A stretch of 50,480 nt of DNA. It comes from Cytophagales bacterium (GTDB taxonomy: Bacteria; Bacteroidota; Bacteroidia; Cytophagales; Cyclobacteriaceae). The notes beneath the pieces were generated by a model. That model was not told the DNA's origin, ran no database searches, and worked only from the letters and a program-made list of their open reading frames with translations. The stretch covers positions 1 to 50,480 of the forward strand of contig JAFLBR010000022.1 in NCBI GenBank assembly GCA_017303795.1, read 5' to 3'. Shown in pieces: positions 1 to 8,532 of this stretch (position 1 is its first letter; each line of letters opens with the position of its first letter). The translations under genes and the position numbers were made by a program.

Positions 1-25
1 GGTCCTCATTAATCGTTTTGTCCAT
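1..25 (-). CDS. start of an unidentified gene running off the left edge
   Basis: An ATG on the minus strand at 25-23 opens a frame beginning MDKTINED that leaves the window after eight codons. A Bacteroidota-type promoter at 236-243 points toward it, which is the main support. Function cannot be read from eight residues. Confidence 0.3.
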
Positions 26-62
26 TAATGCATCGCTGCATCAATTCTTAAAGAAATTAACT

Positions 63-90
63 CGGATAATACCTCCATCGGCATTATCCG
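63..90. repeat. 8-bp inverted repeat in a 5' leader
   Basis: CGGATAAT at 63-70 is repeated inverted as ATTATCCG at 83-90 with a 12-base loop. It lies between the promoter at 236-243 and the partial gene at 1-25, so it would be in that transcript's leader. No T-tract follows on either strand, so it is not a typical terminator. Confidence 0.4.
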
Positions 91-235
91 GGTCCGCTAT
101 CAATCTACATTCATTCAAAGAACGATTTGAAATCTGCGCTTGTGTTTCAAAGTGCCTCATTCAAGTGTGGCTTTCGCCTGATCTTTTCAATCAACCTTTC
201 CCTACTGGTCAGGCCCCGTTTTCATTTTGGGACTG

Positions 236-267
236 CAAATGTAGAGGGAAATGTTTCCCTACGCAAG
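236..267 (-). promoter_or_regulatory. Bacteroidota-type promoter with a palindrome between its boxes
   Basis: On the minus strand the -7 box is TACATTTG (243-236). A TTG -33 element lies about 20 bases upstream (near 264-266), the usual spacing for the primary sigma factor of this phylum. Between the two boxes is the perfect palindrome GGGAAA-TG-TTTCCC (246-259), well placed for an operator. It would drive the gene leaving the window on the left. Confidence 0.5.
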
Positions 268-284
268 AGGTGACGAAAAATATT

Positions 285-1565
285 TCAGAATTTACTTTTA
301 CTGCGCAAAATGGTCTGAGAGCGATCCGGGCCTATTGATATAAGTGAGATTGGCACACCCAAAGATTTTTCCAGAAAAGAAACATAGGCCAAAAGATTTG
401 TTGGCAAACCTGCCTCGCTGGTTCCTGAAAGTGTGGTGTTCCAACCGGGCAGCTCGGTGTAAACCGGAACAATTTTTTGGTTTACAAATTCGTAAGGAAG
501 TGTTTCGGTGATGGTACCATCGGCCAATTTATAATGTGTGCAAGCTTTTATTGTTGGAAAAATGCTCAACACATCGGCTTTCATCATTAATAATTGCGTT
601 ACGCCATTGATCATAATGGAGTACTTTAATGAAGGCAGGTCAATCCAGCCGCATCTGCGGGGCCGACCGGTGGTTGATCCGAACTCGTTACCTTCTTTGC
701 GCATCTTTTCGCCTTCTTCATCTAACAACTCGGTAGGAAAAGGTCCGCTACCCACACGTGTACTGTAGGCTTTAAAGATTCCATACACTTCGCCAATTTT
801 TGAAGGTGCAATACCCAAACCTGTGCATGCACCCGCAGTTACTGTATTTGAACTGGTTACAAACGGATAACTTCCAAAGTCAATATCCAACAACGAACCT
901 TGCGCACCTTCTGCCAACACAGAAGAATTTTTATTCAGTTCTTCATTAATAAAATATTCGCTATCGATCAGATTGAAGCTCTTTAGAAAAGTTACTGCAT
1001 CGAAGAATTGTTTTTCTAATTCCGGCCAACTGAATTCTATGGTGTGATTCTTCAGGATATCGAAATGAATATCGGTTAGCTTTTTAAACTTTGCATCGAA
1101 ATCTGGTGAAAGAATATCGCCCACGCGCAAACCTTGCCGACCGATTTTATCCTGATAAGAAGGGCCGATCCCTTTAAGGGTGGAACCAATCTTCTGATCG
1201 CCTTTGGCTTTTTCATAGGCCTGATCGAGCAAACGGTGTGTAGGAACAATAAGTGTAGCCTTTTTTGAGATGAACAAATTGGCTTTAACATTCAGGTTAA
1301 ACTTAGTCAGCTTCTCTATTTCGGTTTTAAAAACGATAGGATCTAACACAACTCCATTACCAATAATGTTGCGCGTTTTTTCTCTGAATATCCCGGAAGG
1401 AATCTGATGGAGCACATGCTTGATGCCATCAAACTCAAGTGTATGCCCGGCATTTGGGCCACCCTGAAACCGGGCCACCACATCGTAACGAGGGGCTAAT
1501 ACATCTACAATTTTACCTTTGCCTTCATCGCCCCATTGCAGGCCTAACAGTACATCTACTTTCAT
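285..1565 (-). CDS. purA: Adenylosuccinate synthetase
   Basis: Catalyses IMP + aspartate + GTP to adenylosuccinate, the first committed step from IMP to AMP, in the cytoplasm. The protein has 426 residues, normal for the family. The N-terminal GTP-binding and catalytic loop GLQWGDEGKGK is at residues 8-18 (catalytic Asp13), and GGPNAGHT at 35-42 carries catalytic His41. The switch region GSTLKGIGPSYQDKIGR and the C-terminal guanine-binding segment SIGPDRSQTI are also present. It lies 14 bases downstream of the STAS gene and is probably the last gene of a fur-STAS-purA transcript. No recognisable terminator lies between it and 1. Confidence 0.97.
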   Translation of the reverse strand: MKVDVLLGLQWGDEGKGKIVDVLAPRYDVVARFQGGPNAGHTLEFDGIKHVLHQIPSGIFREKTRNIIGNGVVLDPIVFKTEIEKLTKFNLNVKANLFISKKATLIVPTHRLLDQAYEKAKGDQKIGSTLKGIGPSYQDKIGRQGLRVGDILSPDFDAKFKKLTDIHFDILKNHTIEFSWPELEKQFFDAVTFLKSFNLIDSEYFINEELNKNSSVLAEGAQGSLLDIDFGSYPFVTSSNTVTAGACTGLGIAPSKIGEVYGIFKAYSTRVGSGPFPTELLDEEGEKMRKEGNEFGSTTGRPRRCGWIDLPSLKYSIMINGVTQLLMMKADVLSIFPTIKACTHYKLADGTITETLPYEFVNQKIVPVYTELPGWNTTLSGTSEAGLPTNLLAYVSFLEKSLGVPISLISIGPDRSQTILRSKSKF

Positions 1566-1579
1566 TCTATAACTTAAGC

Positions 1580-1912
1580 TTACGCTTTTTTTATTTCGTC
1601 TTCCGATTTGATGATTTGAAAAATGGAGTTGAGTTTAGTGATAACCAATAGTTTGGTAACACTTTCTGAAGGATTCATCAGGTAAACCTCGCCACCTTTA
1701 TTTCTAAACTTAGTTAAGATGGTAATTAAAATACCAATGCCGCTACTATTAATATATCTCAGGTTGGAAATATCAATGATACAAGTAGCCACCTGATGGC
1801 TAACCGCTTCATTAACTATTGTAAGCAGTTGCGAGTTGTTCTCTTCTCCAATCAAATCGCCTGATATTCTTAATATCAGATTGTTGCCTCGTATTTCTTG
1901 TGCAAAATTCAT
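1580..1912 (-). CDS. STAS-domain protein (anti-sigma factor antagonist type)
   Basis: A single-domain STAS protein of the SpoIIAA/RsbV type. These bind an anti-sigma or switch kinase and are controlled by serine phosphorylation. The central motif reads [16 protein letters not shown]; the double Ser of this loop is the usual phosphorylation position. The start chosen is the ATG at 1912-1910 (MNFAQE, 110 residues), because it overlaps the stop of the upstream fur gene as ATGA, a translational-coupling arrangement. A longer start at 1930 (116 residues) is possible but would overlap fur by 22 bases. No partner kinase or phosphatase is nearby, so the partner is unknown. Confidence 0.85.
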   Translation of the reverse strand: MNFAQEIRGNNLILRISGDLIGEENNSQLLTIVNEAVSHQVATCIIDISNLRYINSSGIGILITILTKFRNKGGEVYLMNPSESVTKLLVITKLNSIFQIIKSEDEIKKA

Positions 1913-2373
1913 ATTTTTTTGTTTTCGCAATTTGTCTTCTTACAGGATGCATACAAAATTAACGAGTGATGCATCACATTAAAATGAAGCAATTCTTCAA
2001 CTGTGTTCTGAATGGTTTGAATGCGCGGATCGCAAAACTCAACAACCTTGTGGCACTCGGTACAAATTAAATGATCGTGCTGTTTGTAGCCATACGACTT
2101 TTCGTATTGCGCCAGATTTTTACCGAACTGATGTTTGCTTACTAAATCGCACTCTACCAATAAATCCAATGTATTATAAACGGTGGCTCTGCTTACGCGG
2201 TAGCTTTTGTTTTTCATATTGATGTAGAGCGATTCAACATCAAAGTGCCCACTTAGCGAATATATCTCTTCCAGGATAGCGTAGCGTTCCGGTGTTTTGC
2301 GCAGTTCTTTATTCTCCAGGTAGGCGGTAAAGATCTGCTTTACTTCTTCAAAAACTTTAGAATTAAGGGCCAT
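1909..2373 (-). CDS. Fur-family metal-dependent transcriptional regulator
   Basis: A winged-helix repressor of the Fur/Zur/PerR family, 154 residues from the chosen start. Visible features are the DNA-binding part with [13 protein letters not shown], the metal-site HDH followed by Cys-x2-Cys (residues 99-107), and a second Cys pair (CKKTNC, 144-149) forming the structural zinc site. Which metal or peroxide it senses cannot be decided from sequence. Start choice: the promoter -7 box TATATTTG at 2396-2389 overlaps an earlier ATG at 2391, so the ATG at 2373 (MALNSK) is preferred. It is the first gene of a likely operon with the STAS gene (ATGA overlap) and purA. Confidence 0.92.
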   Translation of the reverse strand: MALNSKVFEEVKQIFTAYLENKELRKTPERYAILEEIYSLSGHFDVESLYINMKNKSYRVSRATVYNTLDLLVECDLVSKHQFGKNLAQYEKSYGYKQHDHLICTECHKVVEFCDPRIQTIQNTVEELLHFNVMHHSLILYASCKKTNCENKKI

Positions 2374-2388
2374 GTTTTCTTTGCAGGG

Positions 2389-2396
2389 CAAATATA
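2389..2396 (-). promoter_or_regulatory. Promoter -7 box of the fur-STAS-purA operon
   Basis: TATATTTG on the minus strand fits TAnnTTTG exactly and lies 16 bases upstream of the chosen fur ATG. The -33 element is not clear. Confidence 0.5.
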
Positions 2397-2504
2397 GTAT
2401 TTCATGGGTACAAAAAATTTACGAAGTATGATTTACCAGGTACGACTTGACGAGCTTCAAGTTCTTTGTATTTGACACTGAGGATAAGCCACTGATTTGT
2501 AAAA

Positions 2505-4718
2505 TCAAGCCGCACGCGAATCGAAGCGGGTAACTTTCACAACGCCTTCCACTTTTTCCAATTTGGCAATCAGCATTTCGAGGTGGCGCGTATCGTTTAC
2601 ATACAACATGATCTCGCCACTAAAAATACCCTGGTCGGTTTTAAAGGCAAGTGAACTCATGTTTACTTTAAGCTCTTCTGATATTACTTTGGATACATCG
2701 TTTATCAGTCCCACCCTATCGGTACCTATAACCTTAAGGCCGGTTAAAAAAGCCACTTCGTGTTGCGATGTCCACTTAGCTTTGATTACGCGGTTGCCGT
2801 GGTTAGCCAACAATTCGGTAGCGTTGGGGCATGTAGTGCGATGGATTTTAATCCCTTCATTAACGGTTACAAAACCAAAAACATCATCGCCCGGAATTGG
2901 GGTACAGCACTTTGCCAGCTTATACTCTACCACGTCCATATCTTCACCAATCAGCAGGGTATCTTCCTGCCTGCCTTTGGCCTTGATTTCCTGTTCGATG
3001 GTTTTTACATCTACTTGTTCTAACGGCCGGGTTTTGAGCGGTGATGAAGGTTTAAATTCTTTGAAGCGTTTAAGGTCGTTTAACGTAATGGTGCCTTTGC
3101 CTACGCGGTAATGTAATTCAAACTGTGAGTTTACATTGAAATAAGCCCGCATTTGTTCAAACATCTGGCTATTGGAATCAATCTTAAGTTGTTTGAGTTT
3201 TCGCGCCAGCAATTCCTTGCCTTCTTCCATTACGTTGCGCTTATCTTCCTTCAGCAATTCTTTTATTTTAGATTTTGCCTTAGGGCTGATTACAAAGCGC
3301 AGCCAGTCTTCGTTTGCTTTTTGTTTGGATGAAGTGAGAATTTCGATCTGATCGCCATTCTTCAATACATGATTAATAGGAACCAACTTCTGGTTAACCT
3401 TGGCGCCAATACATTTGGCACCTATATCGGTATGAATATCAAAAGCAAAATCAAGTGCGGTTGCTCCATTTGGTAAATTTTTCAGTTCGCCTTTTGGCGT
3501 AAATACAAAAATTTCTTCATTGAAAAGATTGCCTCTGAAATCGTCAACAAACTCAAGTGCAGTAAGGTCTTGCTTTTCCAACAACTCGCGCACGCGTACC
3601 AACCATTTTTCAAGGTTTGATTCGTGTGTGGAATTACTGTCTTTATACTTCCAGTGGGCAGCATAACCTTTCTCGGCAATTTCGTCCATGCGCCTGGTCC
3701 GTATCTGCACTTCAACCCATTGGCCATTTTTTGCCATTACGGTGGTATGAAGCGATTCGTACCCGTTTGCTTTTGGGGTGCTGATCCAATCGCGCAAACG
3801 ATCGGGGTTTGGAGTATAATAATCCGTTACTATTGAATAAGCCTGCCAGCAGTAGGATTTTTCCTGTTCAACCGGGGTATCCAGAATCAGGCGAACCGCA
3901 AACAGATCGTATACTTCCTCGAATGGAATGTTTTGTTTGCGCATCTTATTATAGATGGAGAAAATAGATTTGGGGCGACTTTTTATCTCGCACTCAATAT
4001 TCAGTTTATCCAACTCATCTTTTAGCGGCTGCACAAATTGCTTAATAAATTTATTTCGCGATGCCCGGGTCTCATCAATTTTATCGGCCACTTCACGATA
4101 CACAGAATAATCCGTAAAGCGCAGGTATAAATCTTCAAGCTCTGTTTTAATCGCGTTAAGCCCCAAGCGGTGTGCAAGCGGAGCGTATAAATAAATGGTT
4201 TCGGACGATACCCGCAGTTGTTTGTTGCGCGGCATGCTATCCAATGTGCGCATGTTGTGTAGGCGATCGGCCAGCTTAATTAAAATCACGCGTACATCTT
4301 CCGAAAGGGTAAAAAGCATTTTGCGGAAGTTCTCGGCCTGGGCTGAGGTTCCGTATTCAAACACGCCCCGGATTTTGGTAAGGCCGTCAATAATGCGGGC
4401 TATCTTGGTTCCGAAAATTCGCTCCAGGTCTTTAAGTTGAATGTCAGTATCTTCAACTACATCATGCAAAAGGGCAGCTATAATAGAAGTAGTACCCAAC
4501 CCAATTTCTTCCACACAAATCTCGGCCACCGAAAGTGGGTGAAAAATGTAGGGTTCGCCCGATTTTCTGCGCATATCCTTGTGCGCCTCCATCGAGATGG
4601 TGAAAGCTCGTTTAATCAGTTTGGCGTCTCCTTCATTTAATATAGGCTTAGCTTTTCGCAGCAACCTGCGATAGCGCGCAATGATCTCCTTCTTTTCTAC
4701 TTCAACATCAATTACCAC
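2505..4718 (-). CDS. Bifunctional (p)ppGpp synthetase/hydrolase, RelA/SpoT family
   Basis: Makes and degrades the stringent-response alarmone (p)ppGpp. At 737 residues it is a full-length long RSH protein. Order of domains: N-terminal HD hydrolase (FHPLSVAEI and LLHDVVEDTD, His85-Asp86, so hydrolase looks active), synthetase domain (IKSRPKSIFSIYNKM near 240-255, plus the YESLHTTV motif), TGS domain (EIFVFTPKGELKNLPNGATALDFAF near 405-430), a Cys-rich linker (LAKCCTPIPGDDVFGF) and a C-terminal ACT domain. With HD and synthetase motifs both intact it is probably a Rel/SpoT-type enzyme rather than monofunctional RelA. Monocistronic by spacing. Confidence 0.95.
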   Translation of the reverse strand: MVIDVEVEKKEIIARYRRLLRKAKPILNEGDAKLIKRAFTISMEAHKDMRRKSGEPYIFHPLSVAEICVEEIGLGTTSIIAALLHDVVEDTDIQLKDLERIFGTKIARIIDGLTKIRGVFEYGTSAQAENFRKMLFTLSEDVRVILIKLADRLHNMRTLDSMPRNKQLRVSSETIYLYAPLAHRLGLNAIKTELEDLYLRFTDYSVYREVADKIDETRASRNKFIKQFVQPLKDELDKLNIECEIKSRPKSIFSIYNKMRKQNIPFEEVYDLFAVRLILDTPVEQEKSYCWQAYSIVTDYYTPNPDRLRDWISTPKANGYESLHTTVMAKNGQWVEVQIRTRRMDEIAEKGYAAHWKYKDSNSTHESNLEKWLVRVRELLEKQDLTALEFVDDFRGNLFNEEIFVFTPKGELKNLPNGATALDFAFDIHTDIGAKCIGAKVNQKLVPINHVLKNGDQIEILTSSKQKANEDWLRFVISPKAKSKIKELLKEDKRNVMEEGKELLARKLKQLKIDSNSQMFEQMRAYFNVNSQFELHYRVGKGTITLNDLKRFKEFKPSSPLKTRPLEQVDVKTIEQEIKAKGRQEDTLLIGEDMDVVEYKLAKCCTPIPGDDVFGFVTVNEGIKIHRTTCPNATELLANHGNRVIKAKWTSQHEVAFLTGLKVIGTDRVGLINDVSKVISEELKVNMSSLAFKTDQGIFSGEIMLYVNDTRHLEMLIAKLEKVEGVVKVTRFDSRAA

Positions 4719-4779
4719 AACCCAGCGTTATTAAAAATTCGATTTTTTATTCAGACCTTTAATCATAACGAAATATCCC

Positions 4780-4787
4780 TAAATTTG
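4780..4787 (+). promoter_or_regulatory. Promoter -7 box ahead of a candidate small RNA and tRNA-Leu
   Basis: TAAATTTG matches TAnnTTTG exactly on the plus strand, followed by GCAC as is common in this phylum. A T-rich stretch near 4757-4760 sits at about the -33 distance. Transcription would start near 4793. Confidence 0.5.
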
Positions 4788-4790
4788 CAC

Positions 4791-4914
4791 TCCCGTTGGT
4801 AAAAAAGCAGGTTTTTTTAATCAAAAACGGGAAATGAGATGTGACATAATTGGTTCTGAACGCCATCAGAATGCCTGACCTGAAGGTGGAGATTTATCAA
4901 ATCGCCATTTTTTT
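4791..4914 (+). ncRNA. Candidate structured small RNA or tRNA leader
   Basis: About 120 bases lie between a good promoter box (4780-4787) and a good intrinsic terminator (4887-4914), with no coding frame. Three helices can be drawn. TCCCGTT (4791-4797) pairs with AACGGGA (4826-4832), enclosing an A-run/T-run hairpin (4801-4818). TTCTGA/TCAGAA is at 4854-4871. The terminator helix TGG-A-GATTT / AAATC-G-CCA is followed by seven T. I do not recognise a known family; 4.5S and 6S RNA hallmarks are absent. It may be an independent sRNA or an attenuating leader of the tRNA-Leu/tig region. Confidence 0.4.
4887..4914 (+). terminator. Intrinsic terminator of the candidate small RNA
   Basis: TGG plus GATTT (4887-4895) pairs with AAATC plus CCA (4899-4907) around a 3-base loop with one A/G mismatch, followed by T7 at 4908-4914. 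Confidence 0.6.
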
Positions 4915-4945
4915 AGAACGGAAGTTACGTTTCAATAACTAAAAT

Positions 4946-5027
4946 GCGCATGTGGCGTAATTGGCAGCCGCGCTAGACTTAGGATCTAGTGCCGCAAGGC
5001 GTGGGGGTTCGAGTCCCTCCATGCGCA
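4946..5027 (+). tRNA. tRNA-Leu, anticodon TAG
   Basis: A class II tRNA of 82 bases without encoded CCA. The acceptor stem GCGCATG (4946-4952) pairs with CATGCGC (5020-5026), with discriminator A5027. The anticodon stem CTAGA/TCTAG encloses the loop CTTAGGA, giving anticodon TAG (4980-4982), which reads CTA/CTN leucine codons. The T-loop TTCGAGT and an extended variable arm around 4990-5003 fit leucine. A terminator follows at 5039-5075. Confidence 0.95.
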
Positions 5028-5038
5028 CTTAAAACCCC

Positions 5039-5075
5039 AAACCCTTTGGCCAAACTGGCTAAAGGGTTTGATTTT
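5039..5075 (+). terminator. Intrinsic terminator after tRNA-Leu
   Basis: AAACCCTTTGGCCA (5039-5052) pairs with TGGCTAAAGGGTTT (5056-5069) over 14 positions including one G-T, with a 3-base loop, then GATTTT. Confidence 0.75.
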
Positions 5076-5113
5076 AAAGATCAATTTCAGGAAACACTAA
5101 AATTCAAATCACC

Positions 5114-6463
5114 TTGAACATTACACTTGACAAGCAAAGCGCTACAGACGGAATAATCAAAATTGAATTAGCCGAAAGCGACTATCAGCCAAAAGTTGAA
5201 GAAAAAATAAAAGACTACGCCCGCAAGGCCAATATAAAAGGTTTCAGACAAGGCAAAGTTCCTTCAGGAGTGATTAAGAAAATGTATGGTAAGTCTATTC
5301 TGGTTGAGGAAGTAAATCATATCGTGTCTCATTCTGTGTCGGACTACATCCGCGATCAGAAACTGCGCATTTTAGGCGACCCGATGCCAAATCAGGAAAA
5401 AGCGTTTGGTATTGATTGGGATAGCCAAAAAGATTTTGAATTTGAATTTCAAATTGGCCTGGTAGAAGATTTTTCGGTTGAGCTTTCATCGAAAGTAAAA
5501 GTAAAATCATACCCGATTACAGTTGACCAAGCTGTTATTGAAGAAACTCTGGAAGATGTAAAGCAACGTTTTGGCAACGTAACTTACCCCGAAGTAAGTG
5601 AGGCCGGTTGCAATTTGTTTGGCGAAATTTCGAAAGCTGGCGAAACCGAACATAAAGGCTCTTACATTCTATTAGATAAAGTAGCCAAGAAAGAACAGAA
5701 GAAATTTATTGGCTTGAAGAAAGAAGACTCAATAGAGTTTGATATTGAGAAAGCGTTTGACGATGTGAAAGCCAAAGCGCAGGCATTAAATGTTGCTGAA
5801 GAAGAGGCTGAAACGATAACCGGTAATTACACTTTTAAAGTAACAACCGTAAGTAAAGTTGAACCTGCTGAAATTAACCAGCAATTGTTCGATAAAGTGT
5901 TTGGCCCCAATAACGTTACCAGTGAGGAAGCATTTATCGAAAAGATAAAAGCTACTATTAGCGAAAACTACCAGCGCGAAACAGAGCACATGTTGGATCA
6001 CGAAATTCAGCATTATTATGTTGACAACACCAACATTACCATGCCCGAAAACTTTTTAAAAAGCTGGCTGAAAAATTCGAGCAATGGCGAAGTAACTGAT
6101 TCGGTTTTGGAAAAAGAATTTAATGCTTACCGCGATTCGTTGAAGTGGGATCTGATCAAAAGTAAAATTGCCGAAGACAAAGAAATAAAAGTGGAAGGCG
6201 ATGAAGTGCGCGAAAAGGCAAAGCAATTTATTATGGAGCAATTTGGCGGTCCGGCCATTGCCTCGCAGCTTGGCGATAAACTGAATGACATTGCCAACAA
6301 TTACCTTTCGGGCCAGGATGGCAAAGGCGAAAACTTTATGAAGATTTACAACCAGTTACGCCACGATAAAATCCTGAACGCGATAAAAGAAAACATTACG
6401 GTAACTGAAAAACCGGTTTCGTTGGAAGAGTTTAAGAAACATGCCGAAACACACAGGCACTAA
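5114..6463 (+). CDS. tig: Trigger factor
   Basis: A ribosome-associated chaperone that holds nascent chains, with an N-terminal ribosome-binding domain, a PPIase-like FKBP domain and a C-terminal chaperone arm. The protein has 449 residues. The ribosome-docking signature appears as KANIKGFRQGKVPSGVIKKMYG (residues 38-59), with the GFRxGKxP core intact. The middle FKBP-like part (about 150-245) is degenerate, common in this phylum. Start: the frame is closed upstream by a TAA at 5075-5077 and has no ATG before conserved sequence, so the TTG at 5114 is the only sensible start. It is followed by a strong terminator and then clpP and clpX, the usual bacterial neighbourhood. Confidence 0.93.
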   Translation: MNITLDKQSATDGIIKIELAESDYQPKVEEKIKDYARKANIKGFRQGKVPSGVIKKMYGKSILVEEVNHIVSHSVSDYIRDQKLRILGDPMPNQEKAFGIDWDSQKDFEFEFQIGLVEDFSVELSSKVKVKSYPITVDQAVIEETLEDVKQRFGNVTYPEVSEAGCNLFGEISKAGETEHKGSYILLDKVAKKEQKKFIGLKKEDSIEFDIEKAFDDVKAKAQALNVAEEEAETITGNYTFKVTTVSKVEPAEINQQLFDKVFGPNNVTSEEAFIEKIKATISENYQRETEHMLDHEIQHYYVDNTNITMPENFLKSWLKNSSNGEVTDSVLEKEFNAYRDSLKWDLIKSKIAEDKEIKVEGDEVREKAKQFIMEQFGGPAIASQLGDKLNDIANNYLSGQDGKGENFMKIYNQLRHDKILNAIKENITVTEKPVSLEEFKKHAETHRH

Positions 6464-6496
6464 GCCGAACCAAAACCGGCAAATTCCTGTTTTTGC

Positions 6497-6530
6497 AAAA
6501 GCCCTGTTAAATTTAACAGGGCTTTTTTAT
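6497..6530 (+). terminator. Intrinsic terminator after trigger factor
   Basis: A perfect palindrome with AAAAGCCCTGTTAAA (6497-6511) as one arm and TTTAACAGGGCTTTT as the other, ending in six T before AT. Confidence 0.85.
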
Positions 6531-6621
6531 TGCGTTTTTCCTTACTAACATTGACTTAGAAAAAATAAATCAGCCAGGAGAAACGACTTTATAAAAAATC
6601 AGTAACCACTTAATTTTTAAT

Positions 6622-7314
6622 ATGTCAAACCAAAATGAATTCAGAAAATTTGCCGTGCATCACTTAGGTATGAGCGGCAATTCGCTTGACAGTTACACCA
6701 AGTACATGAATGAAAATCCGTACACGGTAACTGGCATGACACCCAATATTGTTGAGGAACGCCAAATGCGCGCTACCGTTATTGATGTATTCTCGCGCCT
6801 GATGGCCGACCGCATTATTTTCTTCGGCACTCCGGTGGACGATTATATTGCTAACGTAATTACAGCTCAGCTTCTATTTTTGGAATCATCCGATCCTAAA
6901 AAAGATATTATCATGTATATCAATAGTCCGGGTGGCTCGGTGTATGCCGGCTTAGGAATTTACGATACCATGCAATACGTTAATCCTGATGTAGCCACTA
7001 TCTGTACCGGTATGGCAGCATCAATGGGTGCTGTATTGCTAGCTGCCGGAGCTGCAAAAAAACGTTCGGCCTTGCCTCATTCGCGCGTAATGATTCACCA
7101 GCCATCGGCAGGCATGCAAGGAACTTCAAGAGATATGGAAATCTCTATGAAACAAACACTGGAGTTACGTCAGGATTTGTACAACATATTGGCTAAGCAC
7201 AGCGGCCAGACGTACGAAAAAATAGATAAAGATTCCGATCGCGACTACTGGATGCGGGCTACTGAAGCAAAAGCATACGGCCTGATTGATGAAGTGCTGG
7301 AACGCAAAAAATAA
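6622..7314 (+). CDS. clpP: ATP-dependent Clp protease proteolytic subunit
   Basis: The serine peptidase of the Clp complex, which forms a double heptameric barrel and works with ClpX. 230 residues. Catalytic Ser134 is in [11 protein letters not shown], His159 in MIHQPSAG, and Asp near 208 in DSDRDYWM; all three are present. The N-terminal extension of about 30 residues ([13 protein letters not shown]) is usual for Bacteroidota ClpP and is probably processed. It lies between trigger factor (terminator between) and clpX, separated from clpX by one opposite-strand gene. Confidence 0.97.
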   Translation: MSNQNEFRKFAVHHLGMSGNSLDSYTKYMNENPYTVTGMTPNIVEERQMRATVIDVFSRLMADRIIFFGTPVDDYIANVITAQLLFLESSDPKKDIIMYINSPGGSVYAGLGIYDTMQYVNPDVATICTGMAASMGAVLLAAGAAKKRSALPHSRVMIHQPSAGMQGTSRDMEISMKQTLELRQDLYNILAKHSGQTYEKIDKDSDRDYWMRATEAKAYGLIDEVLERKK

Positions 7315-7323
7315 TTTCTGCTA

Positions 7324-8478
7324 TTAGAGTACGGCCCGCTGAAGCCATCGGTGAAACGATGGCGATCGGTGGGCCAACTCAAATACATTATTGAAAAGTG
7401 TGAACCTGGGAACCAAATACTTTTGCATCAGATAAGATTTACGATGCGAAGTCCAGAATTTTTTATACACCTGCCTGTCATAACTTTTCATAAACTCAGC
7501 CGAAAAGTTATTCTTCTTAAAACAATCCACGGCCATCCAACCGGCAAACCTTCCTGAAGCCATGGCTTGCCCTATTCCTTCTCCGGTAAGCGGATCAATC
7601 AGATGAGCGGAATCGCCACAAAGCATCCAACCTTTGCCTGAAATCGGAATTTTGCGCGAGCCAAGTGGAAGACCAAAACCTTTTACATCACTTATCTGAA
7701 TTGCATTTGCAAATCGTTTACTGATAGAATTGTGTTTGGAAACAACGTGTTGCAATAAGTCGCGCAGGTTAAGATGCTTATCTGAAATAAACTTCGATAA
7801 CGCCCCAAGCCCCACATTAAAACTACCATCCGATTCTGGAAAAATCCAGAAGTAACCCAATGGCAACTCCGGAATAAAATGCAATTCAAAACTTTCAGGA
7901 TTCACACCCGCCACGCCAGTGAAATAAGCCCGCACGGCAGCCGAATGATGTTGCTGAAGTAACCTTCCATCCGAAACCTGTTTGGTCACTACCGAATTTG
8001 CACCATCGCAGCCAATAATCAGCTTTGCTTTAATCGCACCCGAAGTGGTTTGAAGTTCCCAAAGATTTTGATCGGATTTAAACGCAAGAGAATTTACGCG
8101 GCTACCAAAAAACGGTGTAACATGTTTTTGGCTCGTGGCCAATTCACACAGAAAATTATCCAGATCAATACGTTTTACAATATTCCCGCTTTCGCTGAAT
8201 CTGAAATCTATCGGGCGGCCATTTGGTGCAAACACGCGGCAGGTGTGCACCGCTTGCTTTTGCGAAAGGGCTTCAAATTCTGCTTTAAACTCAGGCGAAA
8301 TAGTGGCCAAAACTTTAGGCACATAAGCGGCTACGGCATCGCCACAGGTTTTGTCGCGCGGAAAGGTGGCCATATCGATCAGGGCAACCCGTAAACCCGA
8401 ATTAAGCATAGCCAAGGCGGCAGTACTTCCGGCCGGGCCAGCCCCTATCACGGCCACATCAAAATCAGGCGCAGTCAT
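7324..8478 (-). CDS. FAD-dependent oxidoreductase, geranylgeranyl reductase family
   Basis: A flavoprotein of the p-hydroxybenzoate hydroxylase fold, geranylgeranyl reductase/halogenase-like group, 384 residues. N-terminal FAD motif VAVIGAGPAGSTAA (9-22), the DKTCGDAV segment that marks geranylgeranyl reductase-like enzymes, and the second FAD motif GWMLCGDSAHLIDPLTGEG (about 283-301) are clear. The substrate is unknown; saturation of a polyprenyl or quinone side chain or of an archaeol-like lipid is known in the family but cannot be assigned here. It is divergent from clpX with 54 bases between starts. Confidence 0.8.
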   Translation of the reverse strand: MTAPDFDVAVIGAGPAGSTAALAMLNSGLRVALIDMATFPRDKTCGDAVAAYVPKVLATISPEFKAEFEALSQKQAVHTCRVFAPNGRPIDFRFSESGNIVKRIDLDNFLCELATSQKHVTPFFGSRVNSLAFKSDQNLWELQTTSGAIKAKLIIGCDGANSVVTKQVSDGRLLQQHHSAAVRAYFTGVAGVNPESFELHFIPELPLGYFWIFPESDGSFNVGLGALSKFISDKHLNLRDLLQHVVSKHNSISKRFANAIQISDVKGFGLPLGSRKIPISGKGWMLCGDSAHLIDPLTGEGIGQAMASGRFAGWMAVDCFKKNNFSAEFMKSYDRQVYKKFWTSHRKSYLMQKYLVPRFTLFNNVFELAHRSPSFHRWLQRAVL

Positions 8479-8488
8479 TTTTTATAGC

Positions 8489-8496
8489 TATCTTTG
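8489..8496 (+). promoter_or_regulatory. Promoter -7 box of clpX
   Basis: TATCTTTG matches TAnnTTTG and lies 36 bases upstream of the ATG at 8533. Because it overlaps an in-frame upstream ATG at 8494, it supports 8533 as the true clpX start. Confidence 0.55.
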
Positions 8497-8532
8497 AATC
8501 TTGCTTTCCAAGATAATAAACTGATTGATTTT

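Noticed and set aside
18-338. Open frame of 106 codons on the plus strand
   Set aside because: No coding character, and it overlaps the end of purA and a minus-strand promoter.
8494-8532. Longer clpX N-terminus
   Set aside because: The extra 13 residues overlap the likely promoter box and are absent from the family.
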